From a virus, in the IMG/VR virus record IMGVR_UViG_3300025889_000936, positions 1 to 24,068 of that record: a stretch of DNA of 24,068 nt. The stretch is one strand, 5' to 3'. The notes beneath the pieces were generated by a model. That model had not been told where the DNA came from. It was given only the letters and a program-made list of their open reading frames with translations, and did no database searches. Shown here piece by piece: positions 17,462-24,068 of the stretch. The position numbers and the translations under genes are program-made. Each line of letters opens with the position of its first letter. Positions within the stretch are counted from its first letter, which is position 1.

Positions 17462-19911
17462 CGGTATTCTCCTAATCCGTAAAGCCTTTCATTTTCCTCT
17501 TGAGTTGGGGGAGTGTAGAAATTAACTCCTTCTAATGTAGGATCTATTGCTGGAGCATTTTTTGCTGGATCAGGCTTAGGCGTGGAGTTTACTAAGCGTT
17601 CCTCTTGTGTTACATTATCTGGTTTTTCTGTCACTCTCGTTTCTGTTATTATACCCTCTTCATCTTCTCCAATGTCTAGTTGAGGCTTGACTAAGGTGAA
17701 CTTAGAACGTACAGATCCTGCCCGTATGGTATGCACGTAACCCATAACTTTATATGCCCCAGTTAAGTAAGTATTAAATCCTGTTCTAGTCACCTCTGGC
17801 TGGCCCATTACTGGGGCATCTTGTGCAAACAACATGCAGGGGCTGTGAATATAAGAGGTATTAGAAATGTTAAAGAATGGGAGAGTATCAATAACTACTG
17901 ACCTCGCGCTAGTAACCATCCTCTGTACAAATTCAGTCATCAACTGAACGGGGGCCTTATCGAAGTAGCTGGGTACTAAGTGCGTTAGTCCATTTAATTG
18001 CCTGTTTTGTTCGTTCGATAGAGCTACAACGTAATCCACCATAGACTTTTTTGCTCCTTTCTTATAGAGTTCAAACTGAATATCCGTAGAAAGGTTATTT
18101 GCGATCTGCTCTAAAACATCTTCGCGGTTGGATACACACCCGTTATTATAATACTTAGATAGAAGCAGGGAATCAAATAAAGCGCCAGAGGTTGTTATTG
18201 GGAAGTCAGCCACCTGAACAGGTACTCCTCCTTCACTTACGCTCTTGGTTAATTCTCCCCTTAGTTTCTGGAAGCTTGCTGCGAGGAGGGGAAAGTATAC
18301 CCCCGGCTCAAAGCTATCTTTGATACTTATAACATTAGGATTAGTCGTGTTATATTTAAATACCGGGGCTGCGAAATCCTTCTGATCCTTCTTTGCTTTT
18401 TCTATTAAGTCCTGATCTGTATATGCAAACTCATCTGGGACTTGGTAAAGATTGCCTAATACATATGATGACGGAAGATCTTTCTTTTTTGATACCGTAG
18501 AAATACTTTCCTTGTAAGTTTCATTCAGTAACAATTTTTTGTCTAAATAGTGAATAGGTATGGGGCTATTAGATTGCCCAAAAAGAACCTCAGAAATTAC
18601 GTTTCTATCACCTAGAATAACTGTTGGGGATTCAGGATCAAATGGCTCATAGCCATTTAAGGTCCAACCACCTCCTTGAGTTCCAGCCCAGTAATCAATA
18701 ATGTTTTGGTCAGACTCTACCAATAAAGAAAAGTTCAATTCATAGGAAGAGGACAGTTTATTAATATTATTAAATACTTCCTTTAAGACTTGTTTTATCT
18801 CAGGCACTCCTTTACCTATCTTAGTAGATAGAGATGCATAGAAATCCCTTTCGGACAACCTGCCTAAGTTTCTTTCTATAAGGTTGGAAGAGTATCTAAC
18901 CTGATCACAAAGCCCTCTTATTTCGTCTGGGATTGATTCAAGAGTTTTGTATCTATCCGTTAGCTGTCCTATAACCTCCATCTTCAATTCGGTTAATATT
19001 TTATTTACAGCTATCTCCGGTGCTCCTGGGGATAGTGGTCGCTTAGTATACGGTAAGTTTATTTTTTTTATAGTTGGACCTAAGAGAACATTAAGGTCTG
19101 GCAAGGCAATAATTACATTACAGCCGTTGGTTGCGTTACGAACAAAATCTCGAAGCACATCACAGATCAATTGATGATAATCAACGGCACCATAAGAGTT
19201 TCCATAAATCGGACTTTTATCTCTTAGATACTCAAGGAATCTAAGTCTTTGAGAAAGTCCCTGACATCTAACATCAGTACCAAAAGTCTCCAAGTCAACA
19301 GAAAAGCCCTGACTGTCTGTCCTCCTGGATTTGCTTAAAGAGTAGGGTATAACACTCAATTGTGCTGTAAACTTTCTAGTGGCCTTCATGTCATAAGTTA
19401 TTGTAAATAACTTTACTTTATGAATATTAGACCAATACTTTACGTTGTCTCCTACGCCATACGCAACGTAAAAATACCTATCATCAAAAGCAGCATCTAA
19501 TTTGTTTTTAATAGCTTCTGATATACCGTTCTTGTCTACTCTCAGGTTAGATCTTTTTACTTCTAATTGACGTTTAGTATCTACCGCATTCTTTACTATT
19601 TTTCCAAGATTAGTTGTTTTTATATAAGTAAATAGAGTATCATATACACTTCTATTGCTTAAATATCTTTGTTCAAAATCGCCCTGAGGATCTAAAAACT
19701 CCAAAGTCATTAGGGGATTATCTTGATCGAAGCTGTGCTCGAAAGATATGAAGTGTGGGTTAGTTTGGTTGGAGAACAAGGCTACTTCGCTATCATCGTT
19801 TAGTTCATTAATAAGATTTTTTATACGAGTCCCTGAGGATAGTTTAAATAAAATATCTTCTAAACTCTCTTTATTGGTAGTTACTAAGATGTTTGCGGTC
19901 GGTACACTCAT
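17458..19911 (-). CDS. Baseplate hub protein, gp27 / P2 gpD-like, enlarged (817 aa)
   Basis: The gene precedes the spike and carries hub-like features. Residues about 52-83 (F-I-S-F-E-H-S-F, M-T-L-E-F-L-D-P-Q-G) and 145-190 (Y-V-A-Y-G-V-G-D, F-T-I-T-Y-D-M) resemble the first beta-barrel domain. Residues about 700-747 (Y-L-T-G-A-Y-K-V-M-G-Y-V-H-T-I-R-A-G, F-T-L-V-K-P) resemble the last domain of gp27/gpD. T4 gp27 and P2 gpD are about 390 residues, so roughly 400 are extra; the middle (about 280-650) is not recognised. The last 70 residues are acidic and Pro-rich and probably disordered. In known tails three hub copies join the tube to the spike. The ATG overlaps the gp53-like stop (ATGA) and lacks a clear ribosome site, so it is probably read by coupling. 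Confidence 0.75.
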   Translation of the reverse strand: MSVPTANILVTTNKESLEDILFKLSSGTRIKNLINELNDDSEVALFSNQTNPHFISFEHSFDQDNPLMTLEFLDPQGDFEQRYLSNRSVYDTLFTYIKTTNLGKIVKNAVDTKRQLEVKRSNLRVDKNGISEAIKNKLDAAFDDRYFYVAYGVGDNVKYWSNIHKVKLFTITYDMKATRKFTAQLSVIPYSLSKSRRTDSQGFSVDLETFGTDVRCQGLSQRLRFLEYLRDKSPIYGNSYGAVDYHQLICDVLRDFVRNATNGCNVIIALPDLNVLLGPTIKKINLPYTKRPLSPGAPEIAVNKILTELKMEVIGQLTDRYKTLESIPDEIRGLCDQVRYSSNLIERNLGRLSERDFYASLSTKIGKGVPEIKQVLKEVFNNINKLSSSYELNFSLLVESDQNIIDYWAGTQGGGWTLNGYEPFDPESPTVILGDRNVISEVLFGQSNSPIPIHYLDKKLLLNETYKESISTVSKKKDLPSSYVLGNLYQVPDEFAYTDQDLIEKAKKDQKDFAAPVFKYNTTNPNVISIKDSFEPGVYFPLLAASFQKLRGELTKSVSEGGVPVQVADFPITTSGALFDSLLLSKYYNNGCVSNREDVLEQIANNLSTDIQFELYKKGAKKSMVDYVVALSNEQNRQLNGLTHLVPSYFDKAPVQLMTEFVQRMVTSARSVVIDTLPFFNISNTSYIHSPCMLFAQDAPVMGQPEVTRTGFNTYLTGAYKVMGYVHTIRAGSVRSKFTLVKPQLDIGEDEEGIITETRVTEKPDNVTQEERLVNSTPKPDPAKNAPAIDPTLEGVNFYTPPTQEENERLYGLGEYR

Positions 19912-20216
19912 TTTACATTAGGTATTAATATTCTGTCGGCCACCTTAAACCCTTCGTTGGGGTCTGATATAGAGTTAACTAGCATGAGCAGCCACCAGTA
20001 GGCAGGAGTTCCGTAAAATACATTTGAAATCAAGTCAGGTCTATGCTCGTAACCTACAGGAACATAGCCTACCTCATAATTATAGGCATCTTCCAAATTG
20101 CCTATTAGTTTATCGTAAGCAGGTGCGTTATAAATAGTTTTTACTTTTGCATTTCTATGCGTGACTGTATTAGAATCTAAAGCATAGGGGCCTTTTTTAT
20201 CAAATATGTTTTTCAC
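19908..20216 (-). CDS. gp53: Baseplate wedge/hub protein, gp53- or LysM (gpX)-like (102 aa)
   Basis: Residues about 57-100 carry the signature H-R-P-D-L-I-S-N-V-F-Y-G-T-P-A-Y-W-W-L-L, then N-S-I-S-D-P-N-E-G-F and R-I-L-I-P. This R-P-D-x-I-x-x-x-x-Y-G-T-x-x-Y-W-W pattern is typical of T4 gp53 and the related LysM-like P2 gpX. The protein is shorter than T4 gp53 (196) and longer than gpX (67). LysM-like folds in tail proteins usually bind other baseplate parts rather than peptidoglycan. The start is GTG, inside a GTGA overlap with the upstream stop, and an AGGTAGG lies 11 bases before it. Its position next to the hub agrees with the role. Confidence 0.85.
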   Translation of the reverse strand: MKNIFDKKGPYALDSNTVTHRNAKVKTIYNAPAYDKLIGNLEDAYNYEVGYVPVGYEHRPDLISNVFYGTPAYWWLLMLVNSISDPNEGFKVADRILIPNVK

Positions 20217-21157
20217 TGTAAATCAAACCTACCTGGATCCATAGAGTTTTTCTTGTTCTGAATGGTTGCTTCCCAACCAACAACATTGTCCCTGGCTACA
20301 GAATCGTCAGGGTTCCATTCTCCGAAATCTCCAGCACGAATCTCAGATAGATTAAGAGTATACCTAATCTTTCTAGGCAACATAGTTTCTAAGTCGTACC
20401 CCCCTTCCTCTATAGGCTGTATGCTGTAATCATTGCAAATACAAGGTATACCCTGAAACAGTATACCGTGATTAATTCTAACCACAGGAGGACCGTATAT
20501 CGGATTTGGTGAATAGTTAGTAACTGAAGATCTAATTAAATTTGTCCAATAAACTATTAGATCCACCATCTTTAGCTTAGTCGGGCCGACTATAGCTTTA
20601 ATTTTCTGTGCGTTAATATTCGTATCAGGGTCATCACCCAATATCCCTCCTAAGAAAGTATCAACCCCATTTAATACACTATCTAAAAGGTTTGTGTTGG
20701 TATCAACAACCTGACCTGTATAATTATACCCACTAAAATCAGCCGCATACTTTTTAGCTGTGCCGCTTATTTTTTGATCAGCCGGAAAATTATTAAACCT
20801 TAGCTTCTCCGCATACGCAGAACCCGTAAAGTTCTGAAACAAAGAAATGTAACCGATAGCTATATCACCATGTTCCGCTAGGATATGAGGAAAGGTCATA
20901 TCAAAAGTTATACTAAACCTTCTTGCCTGAGCGCCCGTGTAAGTAAATAATTCACTAGGTCTAGACAATAGATTATACTTCTGATAATTCGCTCGCTTCC
21001 TTTCTCTTATTTTTATATTTTCGAAGAAGGGTAGACGAACATTGATTCTCCCTCCACCTTGTTCTGGATTAGGAAATTCAAAAGTTAGATAAGATCGCTT
21101 GTCTAAGTTTCTATCTTGTATAGGTCGATAACTGGTTTTTATATTTTGTGTTGCCAT
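20213..21157 (-). CDS. Probable tail tube initiator / baseplate cap protein (gp48/gp54-like position, 314 aa)
   Basis: The N-terminal region has R-S-Y-L-T-F-E-F-P-N-P and R-I-N-V-R-L-P-F-F-E-N-I-K-I, then Y-N-L-L-S-R and F-T-Y-T-G-A-Q-A-R-R-F-S-I-T-F-D-M-T-F-P (about residues 60-95). A C-terminal part has P-C-I-C-N-D-Y-S-I-Q and Y-T-L-N-L-S-E. This beta-rich pattern is typical of tube-like or tube-initiator proteins that link the hub to the tail tube. T4 gp54 and gp48 are about 320 and 364 residues, so the length fits, and the gene lies between tape measure and gp53-like genes. It starts 5 bases after the tape-measure stop, with GGGGGC upstream. The family assignment rests on position and pattern, not on a decisive motif. 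Confidence 0.62.
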   Translation of the reverse strand: MATQNIKTSYRPIQDRNLDKRSYLTFEFPNPEQGGGRINVRLPFFENIKIRERKRANYQKYNLLSRPSELFTYTGAQARRFSITFDMTFPHILAEHGDIAIGYISLFQNFTGSAYAEKLRFNNFPADQKISGTAKKYAADFSGYNYTGQVVDTNTNLLDSVLNGVDTFLGGILGDDPDTNINAQKIKAIVGPTKLKMVDLIVYWTNLIRSSVTNYSPNPIYGPPVVRINHGILFQGIPCICNDYSIQPIEEGGYDLETMLPRKIRYTLNLSEIRAGDFGEWNPDDSVARDNVVGWEATIQNKKNSMDPGRFDLQ

Positions 21158-21162
21158 GAGTA

Positions 21163-22854
21163 TCAGCCCCCATTATTTGCAGGTAGTGCAGAAGCACGCA
21201 CTGTTGTATTATCCGCAGTAACTTGAGCGGCCCGTAAAAGCTCCTCCATAAGAGGATTGTCGTCTGTGTTTTGCGCGGCGATGGTAGCCATAACATCCCC
21301 TAAGGTTTGGAAGGAAGCCTCCATTATCTCAGTGGGTTTATTTGCGTCCGCAATCGCTTCGGGAAGACCTTCTAACTGAGCATTTCTTTCTTTAGCTAAT
21401 TGCGTTAGTTGCTCAGTAAGAAATTTCTGAGCTAAGTTAGCGTCTAAAGACTTTATATCTATCTTTCCTTTGTCAACATCTATCTTTCTAGCTGCCGCAA
21501 CTCGTTGTCTCCGTTCGCTCTCCTGTGCGTCTCTACCCTGCCTGAAAAATTCAGCACCTTCCCGACCCTCAAAAGCATGTATAAATCCTAATTTATACAA
21601 TAAGTCTGCGCCCATTGCACCAATGGTATTCTCTCCTACATTTTTAACAGCGGCCATAGGGTCAGCCCGAAATAATTCTATATCTACATAAGCTGCTCCT
21701 AGAGCATTGGCTAAATTTTGAACTCTATTTTTTAACTCAATAAAAACATTAGCAACACTAAAAGACACCATCCTAATAGTATCAGCAAATGATCCTAGCT
21801 TTTGAGCGATAAATAGCAACCTTTCATCTGTACTCTTTGGGAGGCCCTCTGTAAAGCTAACCAAGAAATCTCTAAACTTGATGATTTGGGGTTTTATCAG
21901 TTCAGTAAAGCCCATAATAAGATCCCTAGCTAGAGGATATACGACTTCCATAAACGCCGTTTTAAATGGAACGAAAATCTCTCTACGCATGTTTGCTATA
22001 GTTTCACCAAAAAGTGCTCTATTCTTTGCGTTCTGTATTTCTCTTTTGTTTATATTTTGAGATAATACAAATAGAGACGCCCCAGCTTTTCCTAGTTGCT
22101 GTATAGGAACGGAAACCCCAGCAAATAGTTCTTCAGCATCGCCACCAAGGATCTGAAACTGTTTACCCGCTGTCTTAATTCCTTTCAACAAGATGTCCAG
22201 TCTCTGCGACTCAGTTTGGGCGGCAGCGAAATCTTCTCTAATTCTACCTATGCCCATCGCCGTGAGCTTCATTTGGTTCTGTAGCGACGGGTCACCCAAG
22301 ATCTGGGCGAACGCTTTAACGTCATTAGCTAACTGGGGTCCGAAAGAGCCAGCCAATCTAGTTAATGTTTCTGGGAGCATTTGCAGACCACCAACATTTA
22401 GAGCAGCAGCGTTTTGTTGTAAAGAACTCAGAACGTCTACAAGTTTATCCGTGGTGATCGTATACTGTAAAGAAGTTTTCAGTATAGTTTCTGCTAGGTT
22501 TCCTGTCTGTTCCCTGGTAGTTCCTAAGGTAACTTCTAAACTAGCTAACCTTCTAGCCGTTAATCTAAAAGCCCCATTAGTTAGCTGCTGTTGATTAATT
22601 AGTTTAGCTATTCCTTTAGTGCTGCCCTGGAATCCTTCCGCTAAGGTTACTAGGCCATTGTTGAGTCGGTCAACGACACCGCCCCGAAGATTGTCTATAC
22701 TTGTCCCAAACTGCCTTACAGCGCCTTCATATGAAAGTCCTAGGGCAGTAGTTCCTTTTTGAAACCTATCCGCCACTTGTATAGCAGTCGTTAACGAATT
22801 ACCTAAAGAGGACATCTTCTCCGTTAAAAGATCTATAGACTTACTTAAAACCAT
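21163..22854 (-). CDS. Tail tape measure protein (563 aa)
   Basis: The protein is almost wholly helical, rich in Ala, Leu, Gln, Lys and Arg, with many Gly-Leu-Thr and Ser/Thr-Leu segments and no Cys-rich or catalytic motif. Moderately hydrophobic segments near residues 295-335 (F-M-E-V-V-Y-P-L-A, L-I-M-G-F) are typical of tape measures. A charged helix with many Arg/Glu lies at about 438-500. The gene directly precedes the tube-initiator and baseplate genes, the usual place for a tape measure. Length is close to T4 gp29 (590 residues), so by the usual rule of about 1.5 angstrom per residue the tail would be roughly 85 nm. The ATG shares one base with the upstream stop (TAATG) and has GGAG 9 bases upstream. 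No slippery site for a frameshifted chaperone is obvious before it. Confidence 0.82.
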   Translation of the reverse strand: MVLSKSIDLLTEKMSSLGNSLTTAIQVADRFQKGTTALGLSYEGAVRQFGTSIDNLRGGVVDRLNNGLVTLAEGFQGSTKGIAKLINQQQLTNGAFRLTARRLASLEVTLGTTREQTGNLAETILKTSLQYTITTDKLVDVLSSLQQNAAALNVGGLQMLPETLTRLAGSFGPQLANDVKAFAQILGDPSLQNQMKLTAMGIGRIREDFAAAQTESQRLDILLKGIKTAGKQFQILGGDAEELFAGVSVPIQQLGKAGASLFVLSQNINKREIQNAKNRALFGETIANMRREIFVPFKTAFMEVVYPLARDLIMGFTELIKPQIIKFRDFLVSFTEGLPKSTDERLLFIAQKLGSFADTIRMVSFSVANVFIELKNRVQNLANALGAAYVDIELFRADPMAAVKNVGENTIGAMGADLLYKLGFIHAFEGREGAEFFRQGRDAQESERRQRVAAARKIDVDKGKIDIKSLDANLAQKFLTEQLTQLAKERNAQLEGLPEAIADANKPTEIMEASFQTLGDVMATIAAQNTDDNPLMEELLRAAQVTADNTTVRASALPANNGG

Positions 22855-23195
22855 TATTTAATTCTCCAAACAGGGCCTTTAATCTTTGACAGTATATATG
22901 TCCTGTAATTTTCTGTAGGAAGCTCCTTATTTTTATATAGATCCTTCAGGGAATCTGGGGTGTAATCTCCATCAGAGGGAACCTTAAAACCCGTAAACAA
23001 TCTATTACCTGTCCTAGCATCTTTAACTACTGGAGAAATAACAAGAAGAACCGATTGCTCGCTGAAATACTTGAAAAATATAAAGTCCCCAGGGCGTATG
23101 CCAGCAGACGATTTAGGAACCATCTGAATCCTTTGGTCGTCGGCAGCATCAACCTTAGACAAAAAATTCCTGATTACATTTGAAACAAATCTCAT
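22854..23195 (-). CDS. Small basic protein opening the tail cluster, function unknown (113 aa)
   Basis: The ATG at 23195 has GAGG 5 bases upstream and is the first gene of the minus-strand run. The central region (G-D-F-I-F-F-K-Y-F, then V-L-L-V-I-S-P-V and N-R-L-F-T-G-F-K-V-P) looks like a small beta-barrel or SH3-like fold, followed by a Y-R-T-Y-I-L-S-K-I segment. There is no signal peptide or membrane segment. The stop overlaps the tape-measure start (TAATG), so it is probably cotranslated with it. In many phages tape-measure chaperones lie just before the tape measure, but this protein does not look like the usual helical chaperone. I do not recognise the family; a structural or assembly role is inferred from place alone. 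Confidence 0.6.
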   Translation of the reverse strand: MRFVSNVIRNFLSKVDAADDQRIQMVPKSSAGIRPGDFIFFKYFSEQSVLLVISPVVKDARTGNRLFTGFKVPSDGDYTPDSLKDLYKNKELPTENYRTYILSKIKGPVWRIK

Positions 23196-23231
23196 TTCTA
23201 CCTCTTATATATTAGTATATAGGTAATAAAC
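23196..23231. promoter_or_regulatory. Divergent intergenic region with AT-rich inverted repeat, candidate promoter
   Basis: These 36 bases separate the start of the minus-strand tail cluster from the TTG-start plus-strand gene. They contain an inverted repeat TATATA-TTAG-TATATA at 23206-23221, and the bases 23161-23220 are only about 22% GC by hand count. On the minus strand TATACT is a fair match to a -10 hexamer, but no good -35 is placed. A T4-type late box (TATAAATA) is absent here. This is the only intergenic space of any size in the window and so the most likely site for transcription of both sides; the exact start is not known. Confidence 0.4.
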
Positions 23232-23531
23232 TTGAGCAAAAACATAGACATAGAAATAGTAGACTTCCTTGATCTGATAAACCATACACTAAGCAATGCC
23301 TTCGTAGAAAAGTGGAGGCACAAATATAGTGAAAAATTTATAAAGCATTTCCAACTGAAGCTTCTTGATTCTATGAATCGCCAGAAGCCTGTAAAGAAGG
23401 AAATGCTTTATAACTATCTTACTAAGAAGTGTAAATACTCAAAAGAGCAGGTACTTAATTTCTTTGATACTATAGAAATAGATATCTATAGGCCCTTTAT
23501 TTTTGGCTCTTTGAAGAAGATTTCTTCTTAG
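23232..23531 (+). CDS. Small plus-strand protein of unknown function (99 aa, TTG start)
   Basis: An open frame of 99 codons begins at TTG; an in-frame TAG at 23220-23222 rules out an earlier start. AGG lies 8 bases before the TTG, in the correct range. The protein is lysine-rich and mostly helical in composition (I-E-I-V-D-F-L-D-L-I, F-V-E-K-W-R-H-K-Y, Y-L-T-K-K-C-K-Y-S-K), without Cys pairs or a hydrophobic segment. It is the only gene on this strand, sits between two minus-strand genes and ends inside the 3' part of the nuclease gene (35-base convergent overlap). The family is unknown; a small regulatory protein would be compatible but is a guess. Confidence 0.6.
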   Translation: MSKNIDIEIVDFLDLINHTLSNAFVEKWRHKYSEKFIKHFQLKLLDSMNRQKPVKKEMLYNYLTKKCKYSKEQVLNFFDTIEIDIYRPFIFGSLKKISS

Positions 23532-24068
23532 CCTTTAGCTCGTCAAACTTCTTGGTACAAGTATGAGGGTCATTATACTCTGGGCAAAGGCCCTTATAGG
23601 CACACCAGTTACAGAAGTCGTTCCTGCTAGGCTTTAGTTCCGCTTTCTTCTTCTTCCTAATCTTCCAAACCTCATCAACGATGTTCTTGACATGAGCGTT
23701 GATCTGGGGTACACTGTACTGAACGTGTACAAAGTTGTTGGTCAGAGGGTAGTAATGTGCAGCAACAATATTCTTGACGGGTACATCGTACAGCTTACTG
23801 ACAGCATACACATAACCCTTCAACTGTGAGTCCTGGTACAGGTCTACCTTACTTTTCTCCCTCTTGGAGGTCTTGTAGTCGATCACCAGATAGCCGCCGT
23901 CCTTCCCCTTGATCACTCGGTCGATGACCCCGTTAAGGGTGATATCGTCCTTTACAGGGACCTGGAAGACTAGCTCTGTGGCGATGCTTCCCTCTAACCC
24001 AGCGTTGAACTCAAGAAAGTTACGGAAACACGTTGAATCTTTGCCCTCATACTTCTTTGATATAGTCC
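23497..24068 (-). CDS. Partial PD-(D/E)XK nuclease, RecB/Cas4 family, with C-terminal Cys cluster
   Basis: The reading frame is open from the right edge to a TAA at 23497 (190 residues visible), so the N-terminus is missing. A G-V-I-D-R segment, followed by Y-L-V-I-D-Y-K-T, gives the D...D-x-K catalytic core of this superfamily; an upstream T-E-L-V-F-Q may supply the Glu. A Q-L-K-G-Y-V-Y segment matches the family's glutamine motif. Near the C-terminus C-N-W-C-A-Y-K-G-L-C (C-x2-C-x5-C) looks like the triplet of an iron-sulfur cluster, and an earlier Cys in S-T-C-F-R could be the fourth ligand. Such nucleases act in end processing or recombination, which is the likely role here. The tail is Lys/Ser-rich. 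Codon use is richer in G and C than in the neighbouring tail genes. Confidence 0.86.
   Translation of the reverse strand, partial: TISKKYEGKDSTCFRNFLEFNAGLEGSIATELVFQVPVKDDITLNGVIDRVIKGKDGGYLVIDYKTSKREKSKVDLYQDSQLKGYVYAVSKLYDVPVKNIVAAHYYPLTNNFVHVQYSVPQINAHVKNIVDEVWKIRKKKKAELKPSRNDFCNWCAYKGLCPEYNDPHTCTKKFDELKAKKKSSSKSQK
23514..23529. repeat. Perfect inverted repeat at the convergent gene ends
   Basis: AAGAAGATTTCTTCTT reads as a 6-base stem (AAGAAG / CTTCTT) around an ATTT loop and overlaps the stop of the plus-strand gene. It also codes K-K-x-S-S on both strands. No run of T follows on either side and the stem is weak, so a terminator role is possible but unproven. Confidence 0.35.

Noticed and set aside
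20129-20136. Second TATAAATA on the plus strand
   Set aside because: It is antisense inside the gp53-like gene with no plus-strand gene downstream.
22193-22594. 133-codon plus-strand open frame opposite the tape measure
   Set aside because: It is wholly antisense to a well-supported gene, has Ser/Cys-rich shadow composition and no convincing ribosome site.
22840-22870. Programmed frameshift before the tape measure
   Set aside because: No standard slippery heptamer is seen, and the two genes simply overlap at TAATG.

Overview
The window looks like part of the genome of a large contractile-tailed phage (myovirus), or less likely a prophage. From position 23195 down to the left edge it is almost entirely one minus-strand gene cluster. 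In transcription order this runs: a small leader protein, tape measure, tube-initiator-like protein, gp53/LysM-like protein, baseplate hub, central spike, lectin-domain (LamG-like) protein, gp25-like, gp6/J-like and gp7/I-like wedge proteins, then four presumed peripheral or fibre proteins. Function was assigned from protein motifs and from the conserved order hub, spike, gp25, gp6, gp7. The DNA is fairly AT-rich. The fibre-like proteins and the T4-like wedge core suggest an environmental, possibly marine, T4-related or unclassified myovirus. The host cannot be read from this sequence.

Layout. Positions 1-5323 hold two large proteins that share an N-terminal D-N-[V/I]-P-L motif. The first is cut by the window edge; the second is a long predicted beta-helix fibre or tailspike. 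Positions 5325-7009 hold two related structural proteins that look like tandem paralogues. Positions 7009-13432 hold the wedge core: gp7-like, gp6-like and gp25-like. Positions 13432-16125 hold an 897-residue protein with a C-terminal LamG-like lectin domain. Positions 16127-20216 hold the central spike, an enlarged hub and the gp53/LysM-like protein. Positions 20213-22854 hold the tube-initiator candidate and the tape measure. A 113-residue protein (22854-23195) opens the cluster.

At 23196-23231 there is a 36-base divergent intergenic region. To its right lie a small plus-strand gene of unknown function with a TTG start (23232-23531) and the C-terminal part of a minus-strand RecB/Cas4-type PD-(D/E)XK nuclease, which runs off the right edge. 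That end belongs to a different module, probably DNA metabolism.

The 14 tail genes are joined by 13 junctions: five 1-base overlaps, five 4-base overlaps, two 1-base gaps and one 5-base gap. Only 7 intergenic bases remain in about 23 kb, so translational coupling is probably important. No tail sheath, tube, terminase, portal or capsid gene is present, and I saw no tRNA, rRNA, CRISPR array, insertion sequence or attachment site. No stretch longer than about 300 bases lacks a gene. The peripheral proteins probably govern host recognition, and the core proteins build the wedge and hub on which the tube and sheath assemble.
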